Shown here: positions 10,294 through 19,692 of the stretch, piece after piece
Layout: each line of letters begins with the position of its first letter
Position numbering within the stretch: position 1 is the first letter of the stretch
Assembly: GCF_006442315.1 (NCBI RefSeq)
Contig: NZ_VFVY01000018.1
Location: forward strand, 103,999 to 167,998
DNA length: 64,000 nt
Origin: Mesorhizobium sp. B2-3-4
GTDB taxonomy: Bacteria > Pseudomonadota > Alphaproteobacteria > Rhizobiales > Rhizobiaceae
Direction of reading: 5' to 3'
Notes under the pieces: model-generated
What the model saw: the letters and a program-made list of their open reading frames with translations, nothing else
Told to the model about the DNA's origin: nothing
The model's database searches: none
Position numbers and translations under genes: made by a program

Positions 10294-11103
10294 ATGCGAC
10301 AGCCTCTCCACTATCCCTGGCTCAATTTCGATGTCGATGCGGTGCAGGCGCCCGCCATCGCGGTGCGCGTCGAACCCACCGAAACCAGAGCCGAGGTGGC
10401 CGCGCACTGGCACCGCAAAGGCCAACTCGTCTTCGCGCTCGGCGGCGGCGTCACCTGTCGCGTGCCGAGCGGCTTGTGGATGGTGCCGCCGCATTGCGGT
10501 GTCTGGATTCCCGGCGGAATGGAACACAGCAATATCGCGACGGCCAATGCCCGGATCTTTTTCGTCTATATCGAGCCGGCAGCGGCGGAATTGCCGGACC
10601 GGTGCTGCACGCTTTCGATCTCGCCGCTGCTGCGCGAACTGATCATCGAACTGGCCGACAGCGTTCAGGACGAGCAGGCGCGCGATGAGCTGCTGATCAA
10701 GACCCTTCTCACCGAACTGCCGCGCATGCCTGTCCAGCAGCTGCATCTGCCGATTTCATCCGAGCCGCGCCTCAGCCGGATCGCCACCGCATTGTCGCAG
10801 AATCCCGCCGACCGCAGCACGCTTGCCGAATGGGCAAAGCGCGTCGCGCTCAGCGAAAGCAGTCTCGCCCGTCTGGTGGTCAAGGAGACTGGCTTGAGCT
10901 TCGGGCGCTGGCGCCAGCAACTGCACCTGATCGTCGCCATTCGAGAACTGGCCTCGGGCGCGACCGTGCAGCAGGTCTCAGGCGATCTCGGCTATGGTTC
11001 CGTGACTGCCTTCATCACGATGTTCAAGAAGGCGCTTGGCAAGCCGCCGGCAAAATACCTCGGCAGCATCGCCCACAATGGCGGCTCCGCCTTCACGGCG
11101 TGA
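10294..11103 (+). CDS. AraC family transcriptional regulator
   Basis: A 269-residue regulator with an N-terminal cupin-type sensor domain (HWHRKGQLVFALGGGVTCRV, WMVPPHCGVWIPGGMEHSN) and a C-terminal AraC/XylS DNA-binding domain with two helix-turn-helix motifs (about residues 165-262). Key pieces are TLAEWAKRVALSESSLARLVVKETG in the first and VQQVSGDLGYGSVTAFITMFKKALG in the second. This is the one-component type common beside MFS exporters. It is divergent from the oxidoreductase-MFS pair, 133 bp apart, and is likely their activator or repressor. The inducer is not inferable. Confidence 0.9.
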   Translation: MRQPLHYPWLNFDVDAVQAPAIAVRVEPTETRAEVAAHWHRKGQLVFALGGGVTCRVPSGLWMVPPHCGVWIPGGMEHSNIATANARIFFVYIEPAAAELPDRCCTLSISPLLRELIIELADSVQDEQARDELLIKTLLTELPRMPVQQLHLPISSEPRLSRIATALSQNPADRSTLAEWAKRVALSESSLARLVVKETGLSFGRWRQQLHLIVAIRELASGATVQQVSGDLGYGSVTAFITMFKKALGKPPAKYLGSIAHNGGSAFTA

Positions 11104-11128
11104 TCAGGGGCCGGCGGCGCGATCGGGC

Positions 11129-12913
11129 TCAGGCAGCGGACGGTTCGGCAGCCCGCGGCTTTTGGCCCAGCACCTCTTCGACAATGCCGCGCGCGATCTC
11201 GCGTTCGCCCATGATGACCGTGTCGGCGCCGAGCCCTTTCAGGTGCTCGACCTCGGCATCCGAATGGGCGCGGGCGACGACGTTGATGTTGGGATTGGCG
11301 GCGCGCGCGCGCAGCACGATCTGGCCGGCCTCGAAGGCATTGGGAATGGCGAGGATCAGCCGCCGGGCGCCTTCGGGATTGGCGGCGGCGAACACTTCGG
11401 CATTGGCCGCGTTGCCGGCGACGGTTTCGATGCCGTCTGCCTTCAGCCTGGCCAGTGTCTTGTCGGCATCCTCGATGGCGAGGAAGGGCAGGGCCGCTTC
11501 CTTCAGCGCCGCGCCGACGAGACCGCCGACACGGCCGTAGCCGATCAGGATGGTGTGGTTGTTGAGGGCTGTCCTTGGCGGCGGACCGTCTTCGGCTTTC
11601 GCTGTTGCCGCTACCGAGGCGACCTGGCCAGGTTCGGTGGCGGGACCGACCGGCTTGGCGCTCGCCGGCGGTGCCGTCCTGGCGGCGCGAGCCTCCAGCC
11701 ACGGCTTCATCCAGTCGATGACCAGGAACATCAGCGGATTGAGCACGATCGACAGGATGGCGCCGGCCAGGATCAGGTCGCGGCCCTGTTCGGGCAGAAG
11801 TTTCAGCCCGACGCCGAGTTCGGCCAGGATGAAGGAGAATTCGCCGATCTGGGCAAGACTGGCCGAAATCATCAAGGCCGTTGCCAGCGGATAGCCGAAG
11901 GCGACGACGATGACGAACGCCGCCAGCGACTTGCCGATGACGATGATGGCCAGCGTCGCAAGGATCGGCAGGCCGTTGCTGAACAGGCTGAACGGATCGA
12001 ACAGCATGCCGACGGAGACGAAGAACAACACCGAGAAGGCATCGCGCAGCGGCAGCGATTCTTCCGCGGCGCGGTGGCTGAGCTCGGATTCGCTCATGAT
12101 CATGCCGGCGAAGAAGGCGCCCAGAGCCAGCGACACGCCGAACAGCTTCGCCGCGCCGAAGGCGACGCCGAGCGCAATTGCCAGCACCGAGAGACGGAAC
12201 AGCTCGCGCGACCCGGTATGGGCGACATAGTGCAGGATCCACGGAATGACCCGGCGGCCGACCACCAGCATGACGACGACGAAGGCGGCGACCTTGGCCA
12301 GCGTGATGCCGACGACGCCCCAGATGCCGTAGCTGGCCGGCAGCGACAGCAGGCCGCTCGAATGGGCATCGGCCTGTTCCTGGCCGCCGAGCACGCCGGC
12401 AAGGGCAGGCAGCAGCACCAGCGCCAGCACCATCGCCAGATCCTCGACGATCAGCCAGCCGACGGCGATGCGGCCGCGCTCGGTCTCGATCAGCCGGCGC
12501 TCCTGCAGCGCGCGCAGCAGCACCACGGTCGAGGCGACCGACAGCGCCAGGCCGAAAACTAGTCCCGCACCCATCGACCAGCCGAGCATCCAGGCAAGCC
12601 CGACGCCGAGCAGCGTGGCAAAGCCGATCTGGACGATGGCGCCGGGCACGGCAATGGCACGCACCGACAACAGGTCCTTCAGCGAGAAATGCAGCCCGAC
12701 GCCGAACATCAGCAGGATGACGCCGATCTCGGCCAGTTCGTTGGCAAGCCCGGCATCGGCGACGAAGCCAGGCGTGTTCGGCCCGACCAGCACGCCGGCC
12801 ACGAGATAGCCGACGAGCGGCGGAATTCGGAAACGGTTGGCGAGAGCGCCAAAGACGAAAGCCAGCCCCAGACCGGCGACGATGGTGGCGATAAGGGGCG
12901 TGTCATGCGGCAT
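11129..12913 (-). CDS. ybaL: CPA2 cation:proton antiporter, YbaL/Kef type
   Basis: Monovalent cation:proton antiporter-2 protein of 594 residues in the inner membrane. The N-terminal two thirds is a Na+/H+ exchanger domain with 12-13 helices (PPLVGYLVAGVLVGPNTPGF near the start; LALGAFFAGMIMSESELSH). After a Pro/Ala linker a cytosolic RCK_N (TrkA-N) nucleotide-binding domain follows, seen as NHTILIGYGRVGGLVGAAL and a Rossmann core to about residue 560. This matches E. coli YbaL/RosB rather than KefB/C, and there is no RCK_C domain. It probably mediates K+ or Na+ efflux gated by a nucleotide (inferred). It is convergent with the AraC gene. Confidence 0.88.
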   Translation of the reverse strand: MPHDTPLIATIVAGLGLAFVFGALANRFRIPPLVGYLVAGVLVGPNTPGFVADAGLANELAEIGVILLMFGVGLHFSLKDLLSVRAIAVPGAIVQIGFATLLGVGLAWMLGWSMGAGLVFGLALSVASTVVLLRALQERRLIETERGRIAVGWLIVEDLAMVLALVLLPALAGVLGGQEQADAHSSGLLSLPASYGIWGVVGITLAKVAAFVVVMLVVGRRVIPWILHYVAHTGSRELFRLSVLAIALGVAFGAAKLFGVSLALGAFFAGMIMSESELSHRAAEESLPLRDAFSVLFFVSVGMLFDPFSLFSNGLPILATLAIIVIGKSLAAFVIVVAFGYPLATALMISASLAQIGEFSFILAELGVGLKLLPEQGRDLILAGAILSIVLNPLMFLVIDWMKPWLEARAARTAPPASAKPVGPATEPGQVASVAATAKAEDGPPPRTALNNHTILIGYGRVGGLVGAALKEAALPFLAIEDADKTLARLKADGIETVAGNAANAEVFAAANPEGARRLILAIPNAFEAGQIVLRARAANPNINVVARAHSDAEVEHLKGLGADTVIMGEREIARGIVEEVLGQKPRAAEPSAA

Positions 12914-13132
12914 TGTCTATGGAGCGCCTTTCAAGCTAGCGATGTCGGATGTGCGCCGCCCGAAGCCGTCGCCTGTTTTGCAATATGGTGGAAGGGGTAA
13001 TGGTGATGCAACCCGCAAGCGGGCGAAAATCGACGGCGCGGCGACAAAATGCCTGACCGGCGGCCGGGAAGCCGCCGATCCGGCTGAAGTCTCGATGATG
13101 TTTCGTCCCGGATGGCCGGCCCTTGCCGGCGG
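12914..13132. other. Intergenic region with small stem-loops
   Basis: 219 bp between ybaL and the host-attachment protein gene, both on the minus strand. No coding signal is convincing. Two short GC-rich inverted repeats are present: CCCGC-AA-GCGGG at 13012-13023 and CGGCGGC/GCCGCCG at 13058-13077. Neither is followed by a T-run in either direction, so they could be weak terminators or chance. Confidence 0.4.
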
Positions 13133-13582
13133 TCAGGCTGCCTGCAACAGGGCCTCGATTTCGAATATAGCGTGGTTGGTCATGGTCTTCGGGATCTCTG
13201 CCGTCACCTTGTCGCCGACCTCCTTGTGCAGCTTCTTGCGCATGGCGCCGAGTACCACTGGCGGCGCGACAAGCACGATGCTGTCGAACTCGCCGCCATG
13301 GGCAAGCTTGTAGAGCCGGGCGGCGATCTCTTCGGCAAAGCGCTCCTTGCCGACGCGGTGCCAGTCGGTGTCCTCGACCGCGCTGCGATGCGCGGACGGG
13401 CCATCATTGTATCGGCCGGGGCTGTCGCTTCCCTGTTCGCGCGTGGGCGGGTTTTCCTGTTCCATCACCTGCACGACTTCAAGGTTGGGGAATTTGTTGT
13501 CGCCGGCATTCTTGAGCAGGAGCGCTTTTTCGCCGTCTGCGACCAGAACCCAGATCCCGTGCTTCAGTTTGATGGTGTTCAT
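13133..13582 (-). CDS. Host attachment family protein (baeRF-like)
   Basis: A 149-residue cytoplasmic protein of the family first annotated from the Agrobacterium host attachment protein, now grouped with archaeal/bacterial eRF1-like (baeRF) domains. Family hallmarks are the start WVLVADGEKALLLKN, a central HRSAVEDTDWHRVGKERFAEEIAARL segment, and SIVLVAPPVVLGAMRKKL followed by EIPKTMTNH near the end. The start at 13582 follows AAAGGAG; the longer frame upstream is unconserved. The biochemical role is unknown; the fold suggests nucleic acid or ribosome-associated activity (inference only). Confidence 0.85.
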   Translation of the reverse strand: MNTIKLKHGIWVLVADGEKALLLKNAGDNKFPNLEVVQVMEQENPPTREQGSDSPGRYNDGPSAHRSAVEDTDWHRVGKERFAEEIAARLYKLAHGGEFDSIVLVAPPVVLGAMRKKLHKEVGDKVTAEIPKTMTNHAIFEIEALLQAA

Positions 13583-13713
13583 GAAAACGCTCCTTTGTTG
13601 GGTGGTGGCTATGCCGGGAACGCGTTCTGGCCCGTCAACGTTCCAACCGACATGGCGAACCGGACGGCCCCGCGGACGGCCGCTGAAGGCGAGATCGCCC
13701 TGCACGACTTTAA

Positions 13714-13730
13714 TCTACTGAATTGGTAGA
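13714..13730. promoter_or_regulatory. Inverted repeat upstream of the cys operon
   Basis: TCTAC-TGAATTG-GTAGA is a 5-bp inverted repeat in an AT-rich stretch about 235 bp before the cysG start. Short palindromes of this form are typical of Rrf2/IscR-like regulators, some of which control sulfur genes. The site is visible; its role is inferred and unproven. Confidence 0.35.
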
Positions 13731-13913
13731 AATTAGAAAAAACTGTTTTTCCAGACAGGGCCCCGACGGCTAAAAGCACTTGAAATCAAGGCCTGCCTCG
13801 ATGGCCAAAGCGTGCCCATTGCATGGCCTTGGAATATTTTTCTCCTGCCTTTCGCGGTTGCGAAAAAGCGATTGCCTGCCATCACCGGATGCGCGAGTGC
13901 TTTGCTTCTGCTT

Positions 13914-13933
13914 TTTTACGCCCGGGCGTAAAA
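13914..13933. promoter_or_regulatory. Perfect 20-bp palindrome before cysG
   Basis: TTTTACGCCCGGGCGTAAAA is a perfect palindrome whose right end is 31 bp from the cysG ATG, in the place expected for an operator or core-promoter-overlapping repressor site. It could also fold in RNA, though no T-run follows in the sense direction. It is the most regular regulatory candidate for the sulfur operon. The 381-bp gap 13583-13963 otherwise holds only the inverted repeat at 13714-13730. Confidence 0.55.
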
Positions 13934-13963
13934 CTGCGACACTGTTCCCGGATTGCTGTTCTG

Positions 13964-15409
13964 ATGCCGCAAGACACCGTCAAGCTCAACGCCTTCCCCG
14001 TCTTCATGCGGGTCGAGGGCGAAGCCGTGGCCATTGTCGGCGGCGGCGAGGAGGCGCTGGCCAAGGCGCGGCTGCTCTCCCAGTCGAGCGCGGTTCTGCG
14101 CATCATCGCCGCAGATGCCGAACCGGAGCTGCTGGCCTTCATCGCCGAGACCGGTGCGAACCATGTGGCCGCCGCCTATGATGCTTCGCTCATAGAGGGC
14201 GCCGTGATGGTGTTTGCCGCCAGCGGCGACGAGACGCTCGACCGCGGCGTGGCTGCCGATGCGCGCCGCCTGGGCATTCCGGTCAATGCCGTCGACCGGC
14301 CGGAACTCTGCGATTTCTTCACCCCGGCATTGGTCAACCGCGCGCCGGTCGCCGTGGCGATCGGCACCGAAGGCGCCGGTCCGGTGCTCGCCCAGATGCT
14401 GCGCGGCCGGATCGATCGCATGCTGTCGCCGTCGCTTGGATCGCTGGCGGCGCTCGCCGCGTCGTTCCGCACAGCCGCCGAGAGATTGCCCAGGGGGAGT
14501 GCGCGTCGCCGTTTCTGGAGCGATTTCTTCGGCGGAGCGCCGGCGCGCGCCGTCGAGGCCGGCGCGTTTTCGCAAGCCCACGAAGCCGCGGCCGACCTGC
14601 TGTTGTCCGACACGACCGCTCGCGGCCACATTGCCCTGGTGGGCGCTGGTCCCGGTGCCGAGGATCTTTTGACGCTGCGCGCACATCGCCTGCTGATGGA
14701 GGCCGATGTCATCGTCCACGACGCGCTGGTGCCGGAGGCGGTCATCGCCATGGGCCGCCGCGACGCCGAGCGCCTGCCGGTTGGCAAGCGCAAGGGCTGC
14801 CACACCAAGAGCCAGGCTGAGATCAACGCCCTGCTGGTGGAACTCGGCCGCGAGGGCAAGCGCGTGGTGCGGCTGAAGTCGGGCGATCCGCTGGTGTTCG
14901 GCCGTGCCGGCGAGGAAATGGCGGCGCTGCGCGATGCCGGCGTCGCCTATGAGGTGGTTCCCGGCGTCACCGCGGCGTTTGCCGCCGCCGCCGATTTCGA
15001 ACTGCCGCTGACGCTGCGCGGCGTGTCCTCCTCGATGGTGTTCACCACCGGCCACGACCTCAAGGGCAATTCGCTGCCCGACTGGGCCAAGCTCGCCATT
15101 TCCGGCGCCACGGTCGCCGTCTATATGGGCCGCTCGGTGGCCGCGGAAGTTGCCGGCCGGCTGATCGAGGCCGGGCTGTCCCCGGACACGGCCGTCGCCG
15201 TGGTCGAGAACGCCAGCCTTGGCAATCGCCGCCGTTTCCACGGCACGCTCGCCGATCTGCCGTCGCTGGAAGCGCGTGTCGATCTGACGGGTCCGGTCAT
15301 GACCATCATCGGCGACGCCGTCGCCGGCGCCAATTTCGAGCGGTCCGAGCCGCTTGCGGCACACCGGCATGAAGATGCGCTAGCCGCCGCCGAAGGAGTT
15401 CAGCCATGA
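13964..15409 (+). CDS. cysG: Siroheme synthase CysG
   Basis: Multifunctional enzyme that makes siroheme: an N-terminal NAD-dependent precorrin-2 dehydrogenase/ferrochelatase and a C-terminal uroporphyrinogen III C-methyltransferase. The 481-residue product opens with FPVFMRVEGEAVAIVGGGEEALAKA (Rossmann), then a dimerisation part (about 120-210). The methyltransferase follows, with GHIALVGAGPGAEDLLTLRA, DALVPEAVI, and VRLKSGDPLVFGRAGEEM as the SAM-binding region. Length matches E. coli CysG (457). The ATG at 13964 is chosen because earlier in-frame starts would translate the palindrome region. It leads the operon and supplies the cofactor of the sulfite reductase two genes on. Confidence 0.93.
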   Translation: MPQDTVKLNAFPVFMRVEGEAVAIVGGGEEALAKARLLSQSSAVLRIIAADAEPELLAFIAETGANHVAAAYDASLIEGAVMVFAASGDETLDRGVAADARRLGIPVNAVDRPELCDFFTPALVNRAPVAVAIGTEGAGPVLAQMLRGRIDRMLSPSLGSLAALAASFRTAAERLPRGSARRRFWSDFFGGAPARAVEAGAFSQAHEAAADLLLSDTTARGHIALVGAGPGAEDLLTLRAHRLLMEADVIVHDALVPEAVIAMGRRDAERLPVGKRKGCHTKSQAEINALLVELGREGKRVVRLKSGDPLVFGRAGEEMAALRDAGVAYEVVPGVTAAFAAAADFELPLTLRGVSSSMVFTTGHDLKGNSLPDWAKLAISGATVAVYMGRSVAAEVAGRLIEAGLSPDTAVAVVENASLGNRRRFHGTLADLPSLEARVDLTGPVMTIIGDAVAGANFERSEPLAAHRHEDALAAAEGVQP

Positions 15410-15699
15410 AGATACTGACCGCCAATCGCCTCGGCGACGGCATCGCCGTCTGGTATGCCGATGGCGGCTGGGCCGAGACGGTAGGCCAGGCCGACCTTGC
15501 CCATGACAAGGCGGCCGAGGATCGCCTGGAGGCGATCGGCGCCAAGGCCTATGCCAACAATGAAGTGGTCGACGTCAACCTGATCGACGCTGATGTCGTC
15601 GACGGCGTCGTCGAGCCGGTGCGGCTACGCGAGAAGATCCGTGCCGCCGGCCCCACCATCCGCAACGATCTCGGCAAGCAGGCGGCAAGGGCAGCCTGA
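15406..15699 (+). CDS. DUF2849 domain protein
   Basis: A 97-residue protein of the DUF2849 family, found almost only between cysG and cysI in alphaproteobacteria. It begins LTANRLGDGIAVWYADGGWAE and ends in a short basic helix. It overlaps cysG by four bases (ATGA), so translation is probably coupled. The role is unknown: constant linkage suggests a function with siroheme or sulfite reductase assembly, or as a small electron-transfer partner (inferred). No cofactor-binding cysteines are visible. Confidence 0.85.
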   Translation: MKILTANRLGDGIAVWYADGGWAETVGQADLAHDKAAEDRLEAIGAKAYANNEVVDVNLIDADVVDGVVEPVRLREKIRAAGPTIRNDLGKQAARAA

Positions 15700-15741
15700 C
15701 AAGACACCACTTACGGGCGGACGCGCCCTGAAAGACGAAGC

Positions 15742-17386
<1,645 letters not shown>

Positions 17387-17412
<26 letters not shown>

Positions 17413-18151
17413 CCATATTCCCGAGGTCGAGGACGGTGTTGCCGCCAAGGCGGCAGGGCTCGATGCGCTCTACGGCCATCTGAAGCCGATCGAGGTCATC
17501 GAACGAGCGGCGAGCGAGCTGTTTCACGACGAAATCGCCGCGGTATCGTCCTTCGGGGCGGATTCGGCCGTGCTGCTGCACATGATCGCCAAGATCGATC
17601 GCACGCTGCCGGTCATCTTCCTCGACACCGGCAAGCATTTCGAGGAAACGCTCGGCTATCGTGACGCGCTGGTCGCCGATTTCGGGCTGACCAACATCCA
17701 GGTCATCAAACCCGAGGACGCGGCGCTCGACCGGATCGACCCGACGGGCAATCTGCACCAGAGCGACACCGATACCTGCTGCAACGTGCGCAAGGTCGAG
17801 CCGCTGGCTAGGGGCGTCGCGCCGTTCCGCGCCTGGTTCACCGGACGCAAGCGCTTCCAGGCCTCGACGCGGGCGGCGCTCCCGGTGTTCGAGGCGGTCG
17901 GCCCGCGCATCCGCATCAATCCGCTGGCGCGCTGGACAACGTCCGACCAGGCCGACTACATGCGCGCGCACGCGCTGCGCGAAAATCCGCTGGTCGCCTA
18001 TGGCTACCTGTCGATCGGCTGCTTCCCCTGTACACAGCCGGTGCAGCCGGGCGAGGACGCGCGCAGCGGCCGCTGGGCCGGCCATGCCAAGACCGAGTGC
18101 GGCATCCATCTGTCGGGGCTGGAGAAGTCGCTGACCGACGCCTCGCTCTAG
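17387..18151 (+). CDS. cysH: Assimilatory adenylylsulfate (APS) reductase
   Basis: Thioredoxin- or glutathione-dependent reductase that converts adenylylsulfate to sulfite. The 254-residue product has the nucleotide-binding SFGADSAVLLHM near residue 55 and LDTGKHFEET at about 79. Its four cluster cysteines are Cys131-Cys132 (DTCCNVRK) and Cys212-xx-Cys215 (GCFPC), the 4Fe-4S signature of APS reductases rather than PAPS reductases. The catalytic cysteine is Cys238 in ECGIH. Many annotations call it phosphoadenylylsulfate reductase; the cluster motif argues against that. It starts at 17387 behind AAGGAGG inside the 3' end of cysI. Confidence 0.92.
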
Positions 18152-18250
18152 GCTATGCTGACAATCAACCGACCTGCACCGGCGGCCTCGATCCCGAGGC
18201 GGCCGGCTCGGCACGACGGACTTTCTAGTTCTGGGACTATAGGAATTTTG

Positions 18251-18784
18251 ATGACTGAAGCGACGACACCGGAGACCCGCCTCTGGACCCCGACAGGCTT
18301 CCGCGAGGACGAGTGGAGCCATGCGGAAAGCGCCGATGCGCTTTCCGGTAACGGCCGCTTCATCCTGCCGCTGCAGGCGTTCCTCGATCTCGATCCGGAG
18401 GTGCGCCGCTCGGCGAAGGAGCGGCTCGGTGTCTTGCTGCAGCCCGGCGATCAGCTCGAGAAAATTGCCGACCTGCTCGACCAGCTGTCGCTGGTGGCGC
18501 TGGCCTTTCCTGCCTTCGGCGACGGCCGCTCCTTCTCCAAGGCCGAATTGCTGCGCAGCCGCTATCGCTTCACAGGTGCGCTGCGCGCCACCGGTCAGGT
18601 CCTGGTCGACCCGTTGCCGCATATGCTGCGGCTTGGTTTCGACGAGTTCGAGATCTCGAACCCGGTGCTGTTGAGACGCCTGGAAGAAGGCCGCACAGGC
18701 GGGTTGGGACTTTACTATCAGCCGGCCGCGGTGCCGGAAACCAAGGGTCCGAAATATTCGTGGCGCCGCGTTCGCGATACGTGA
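18251..18784 (+). CDS. DUF934 domain protein, sulfur operon
   Basis: A 177-residue protein of DUF934, which is nearly always encoded after cysH or cysI in proteobacterial sulfate-assimilation operons. It has the conserved LPLQAFLDLDPEVRRSAKERLGVLLQPGD and AFPAFGDGRSFSKAELLRSRYRFTGALRATGQVLVDPL segments. It lacks signal peptide and cysteines. Its job is unknown; linkage suggests an accessory of sulfite reductase, perhaps in electron transfer. The ATG at 18251 follows AGGA with short spacing, and the gap from cysH is 99 bp, compatible with readthrough. Confidence 0.85.
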   Translation: MTEATTPETRLWTPTGFREDEWSHAESADALSGNGRFILPLQAFLDLDPEVRRSAKERLGVLLQPGDQLEKIADLLDQLSLVALAFPAFGDGRSFSKAELLRSRYRFTGALRATGQVLVDPLPHMLRLGFDEFEISNPVLLRRLEEGRTGGLGLYYQPAAVPETKGPKYSWRRVRDT

Positions 18785-18845
18785 CGAGACGGCAAATCAC
18801 CGGATGTTGCGCCCCAATTGGTCGAACCAGGTGCGCGGGTTGAGG

Positions 18846-18858
18846 CCTATATTATAGG
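18846..18858. promoter_or_regulatory. Palindrome upstream of the DJ-1/PfpI gene
   Basis: CCTATA-T-TATAGG is a 13-bp near-perfect palindrome in the 210-bp gap between the sulfur operon and the DJ-1/PfpI gene. It is the first of four palindromic elements in this gap. Possible operator; no regulator is identified. Confidence 0.35.
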
Positions 18859-18883
18859 TTCTGGGCGCCGGTCAGCTGTTTCT

Positions 18884-18912
18884 GACCAATTCTGGTCGTA
18901 CCAATTGTACGA
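18884..18912. promoter_or_regulatory. Tandem inverted repeats upstream of the DJ-1/PfpI gene
   Basis: Two adjoining inverted repeats: GACCA-ATTC-TGGTC (18884-18897) and TCGTAC-CAATT-GTACGA (18896-18912). Together they make a dense symmetric region 83-111 bp before the ATG at 18995, where an operator would be expected. The symmetry is seen; the role is inferred. Confidence 0.4.
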
Positions 18913-18936
18913 TTTGTGCTTTCCCTTTGATTTCCC

Positions 18937-18960
18937 TGCCCTTAGGATAAGGGCATTATT
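18937..18960 (+). terminator. Stem-loop TGCCCTTA-GGA-TAAGGGCA
   Basis: Perfect 8-bp arms with a three-base loop, followed by TTATT on the + strand. It may end the cys operon transcript about 150 bp after DUF934, or be a leader hairpin in the mRNA of the downstream DJ-1/PfpI gene, which begins 35-40 bp later. The T-run is short, so termination is only moderately supported. Confidence 0.45.
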
Positions 18961-18994
18961 TCTAAGCTCGAAATAAATAAGGGAGGAACTGGGA

Positions 18995-19615
18995 ATGGCT
19001 GGCAGGAAGATATTGATGCTCGTTGGCGAGTTCAGCGAGGAGTATGAGATTTTCGTCTTTGAACAGGCCATGCATGCCGTCGGCCACGTCGTGCATGTCG
19101 TCTGCCCCGACAAGAAGGCGGGCGACGTGCTGAAGACCTCGCTGCATGATTTCGAGGGCCACCAGACCTATACGGAAAAGCTCGGCCACGACTACATTCT
19201 CAACAAGACGTTTTCCGAGGTGGACCCGGCCCAGTACGATGCCGTCTACGCGGCGGGCGGGCGCGGACCTGAATACATCCGCATCGACAAGCGCGTGCAG
19301 GCGCTGGTGCGGCATTTCCACGAGACGGGCAAGCCGATCTTCACCATCTGCCATGGCGTGCAGATCCTGATCGCGGTGGACGGCGTGGTGCGGGGCAGGG
19401 AAGTGGCGGCGCTTCATTATTGCGAGCCGGAGGTCACGCTGGCCGGCGGCACCTATATCGATGTCGCGCCGACCGGAGCCCATGTCGATGGCAATCTGGT
19501 GTCGGCCAAGGGATGGCCCGGCCTGTCCAACTTTATTCGCGAGTGCCTGAAAGTGCTCGGCACGGAAATTCGCCATGGCGAGATCCTGATGCGCGACGAG
19601 CGGAAAGCGGCCTGA
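18995..19615 (+). CDS. DJ-1/PfpI family protein
   Basis: A 206-residue class I glutamine amidotransferase-like protein of the DJ-1/PfpI family, which covers deglycase, protease-like and chaperone activities; which applies is not known. The nucleophile elbow is TICHGVQIL with Cys119 followed by His120, and an acidic SEEYE near residue 14-18 supplies the conserved glutamate. An AAGGGAGG ribosome-binding site lies close before the ATG. It ends next to a 10-bp inverted repeat at 19629-19655 and is convergent with the desaturase gene. Confidence 0.88.
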   Translation: MAGRKILMLVGEFSEEYEIFVFEQAMHAVGHVVHVVCPDKKAGDVLKTSLHDFEGHQTYTEKLGHDYILNKTFSEVDPAQYDAVYAAGGRGPEYIRIDKRVQALVRHFHETGKPIFTICHGVQILIAVDGVVRGREVAALHYCEPEVTLAGGTYIDVAPTGAHVDGNLVSAKGWPGLSNFIRECLKVLGTEIRHGEILMRDERKAA

Positions 19616-19628
19616 GGAGGGCGTTTTT

Positions 19629-19655
19629 GGCCGCCGCGTCAGAAGCGCGGCGGCC
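19629..19655. repeat. GC-rich inverted repeat between convergent genes
   Basis: GGCCGCCGCG and CGCGGCGGCC form a perfect 10-bp stem with a seven-base loop. It lies between the DJ-1/PfpI and desaturase stop codons. The adjacent T-run precedes the stem on the + strand and becomes an A-run on the minus strand, so it is not a classical intrinsic terminator in either direction, though it may stabilise 3' ends. Confidence 0.6.
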
Positions 19656-19692
19656 GCTCTCGAGCCTGTGCCATGCTTTTCCTGGGATGGTT

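Noticed and set aside
11036..12562. 508-residue plus-strand open frame
   Set aside because: It lies over the ybaL antiporter in antisense and has no recognisable fold; Arg/Gln/Asp-rich shadow.
19629..19655. GC hairpin as an intrinsic terminator
   Set aside because: The T-run is on the wrong side of the stem for both flanking genes, so it is listed only as an inverted repeat.
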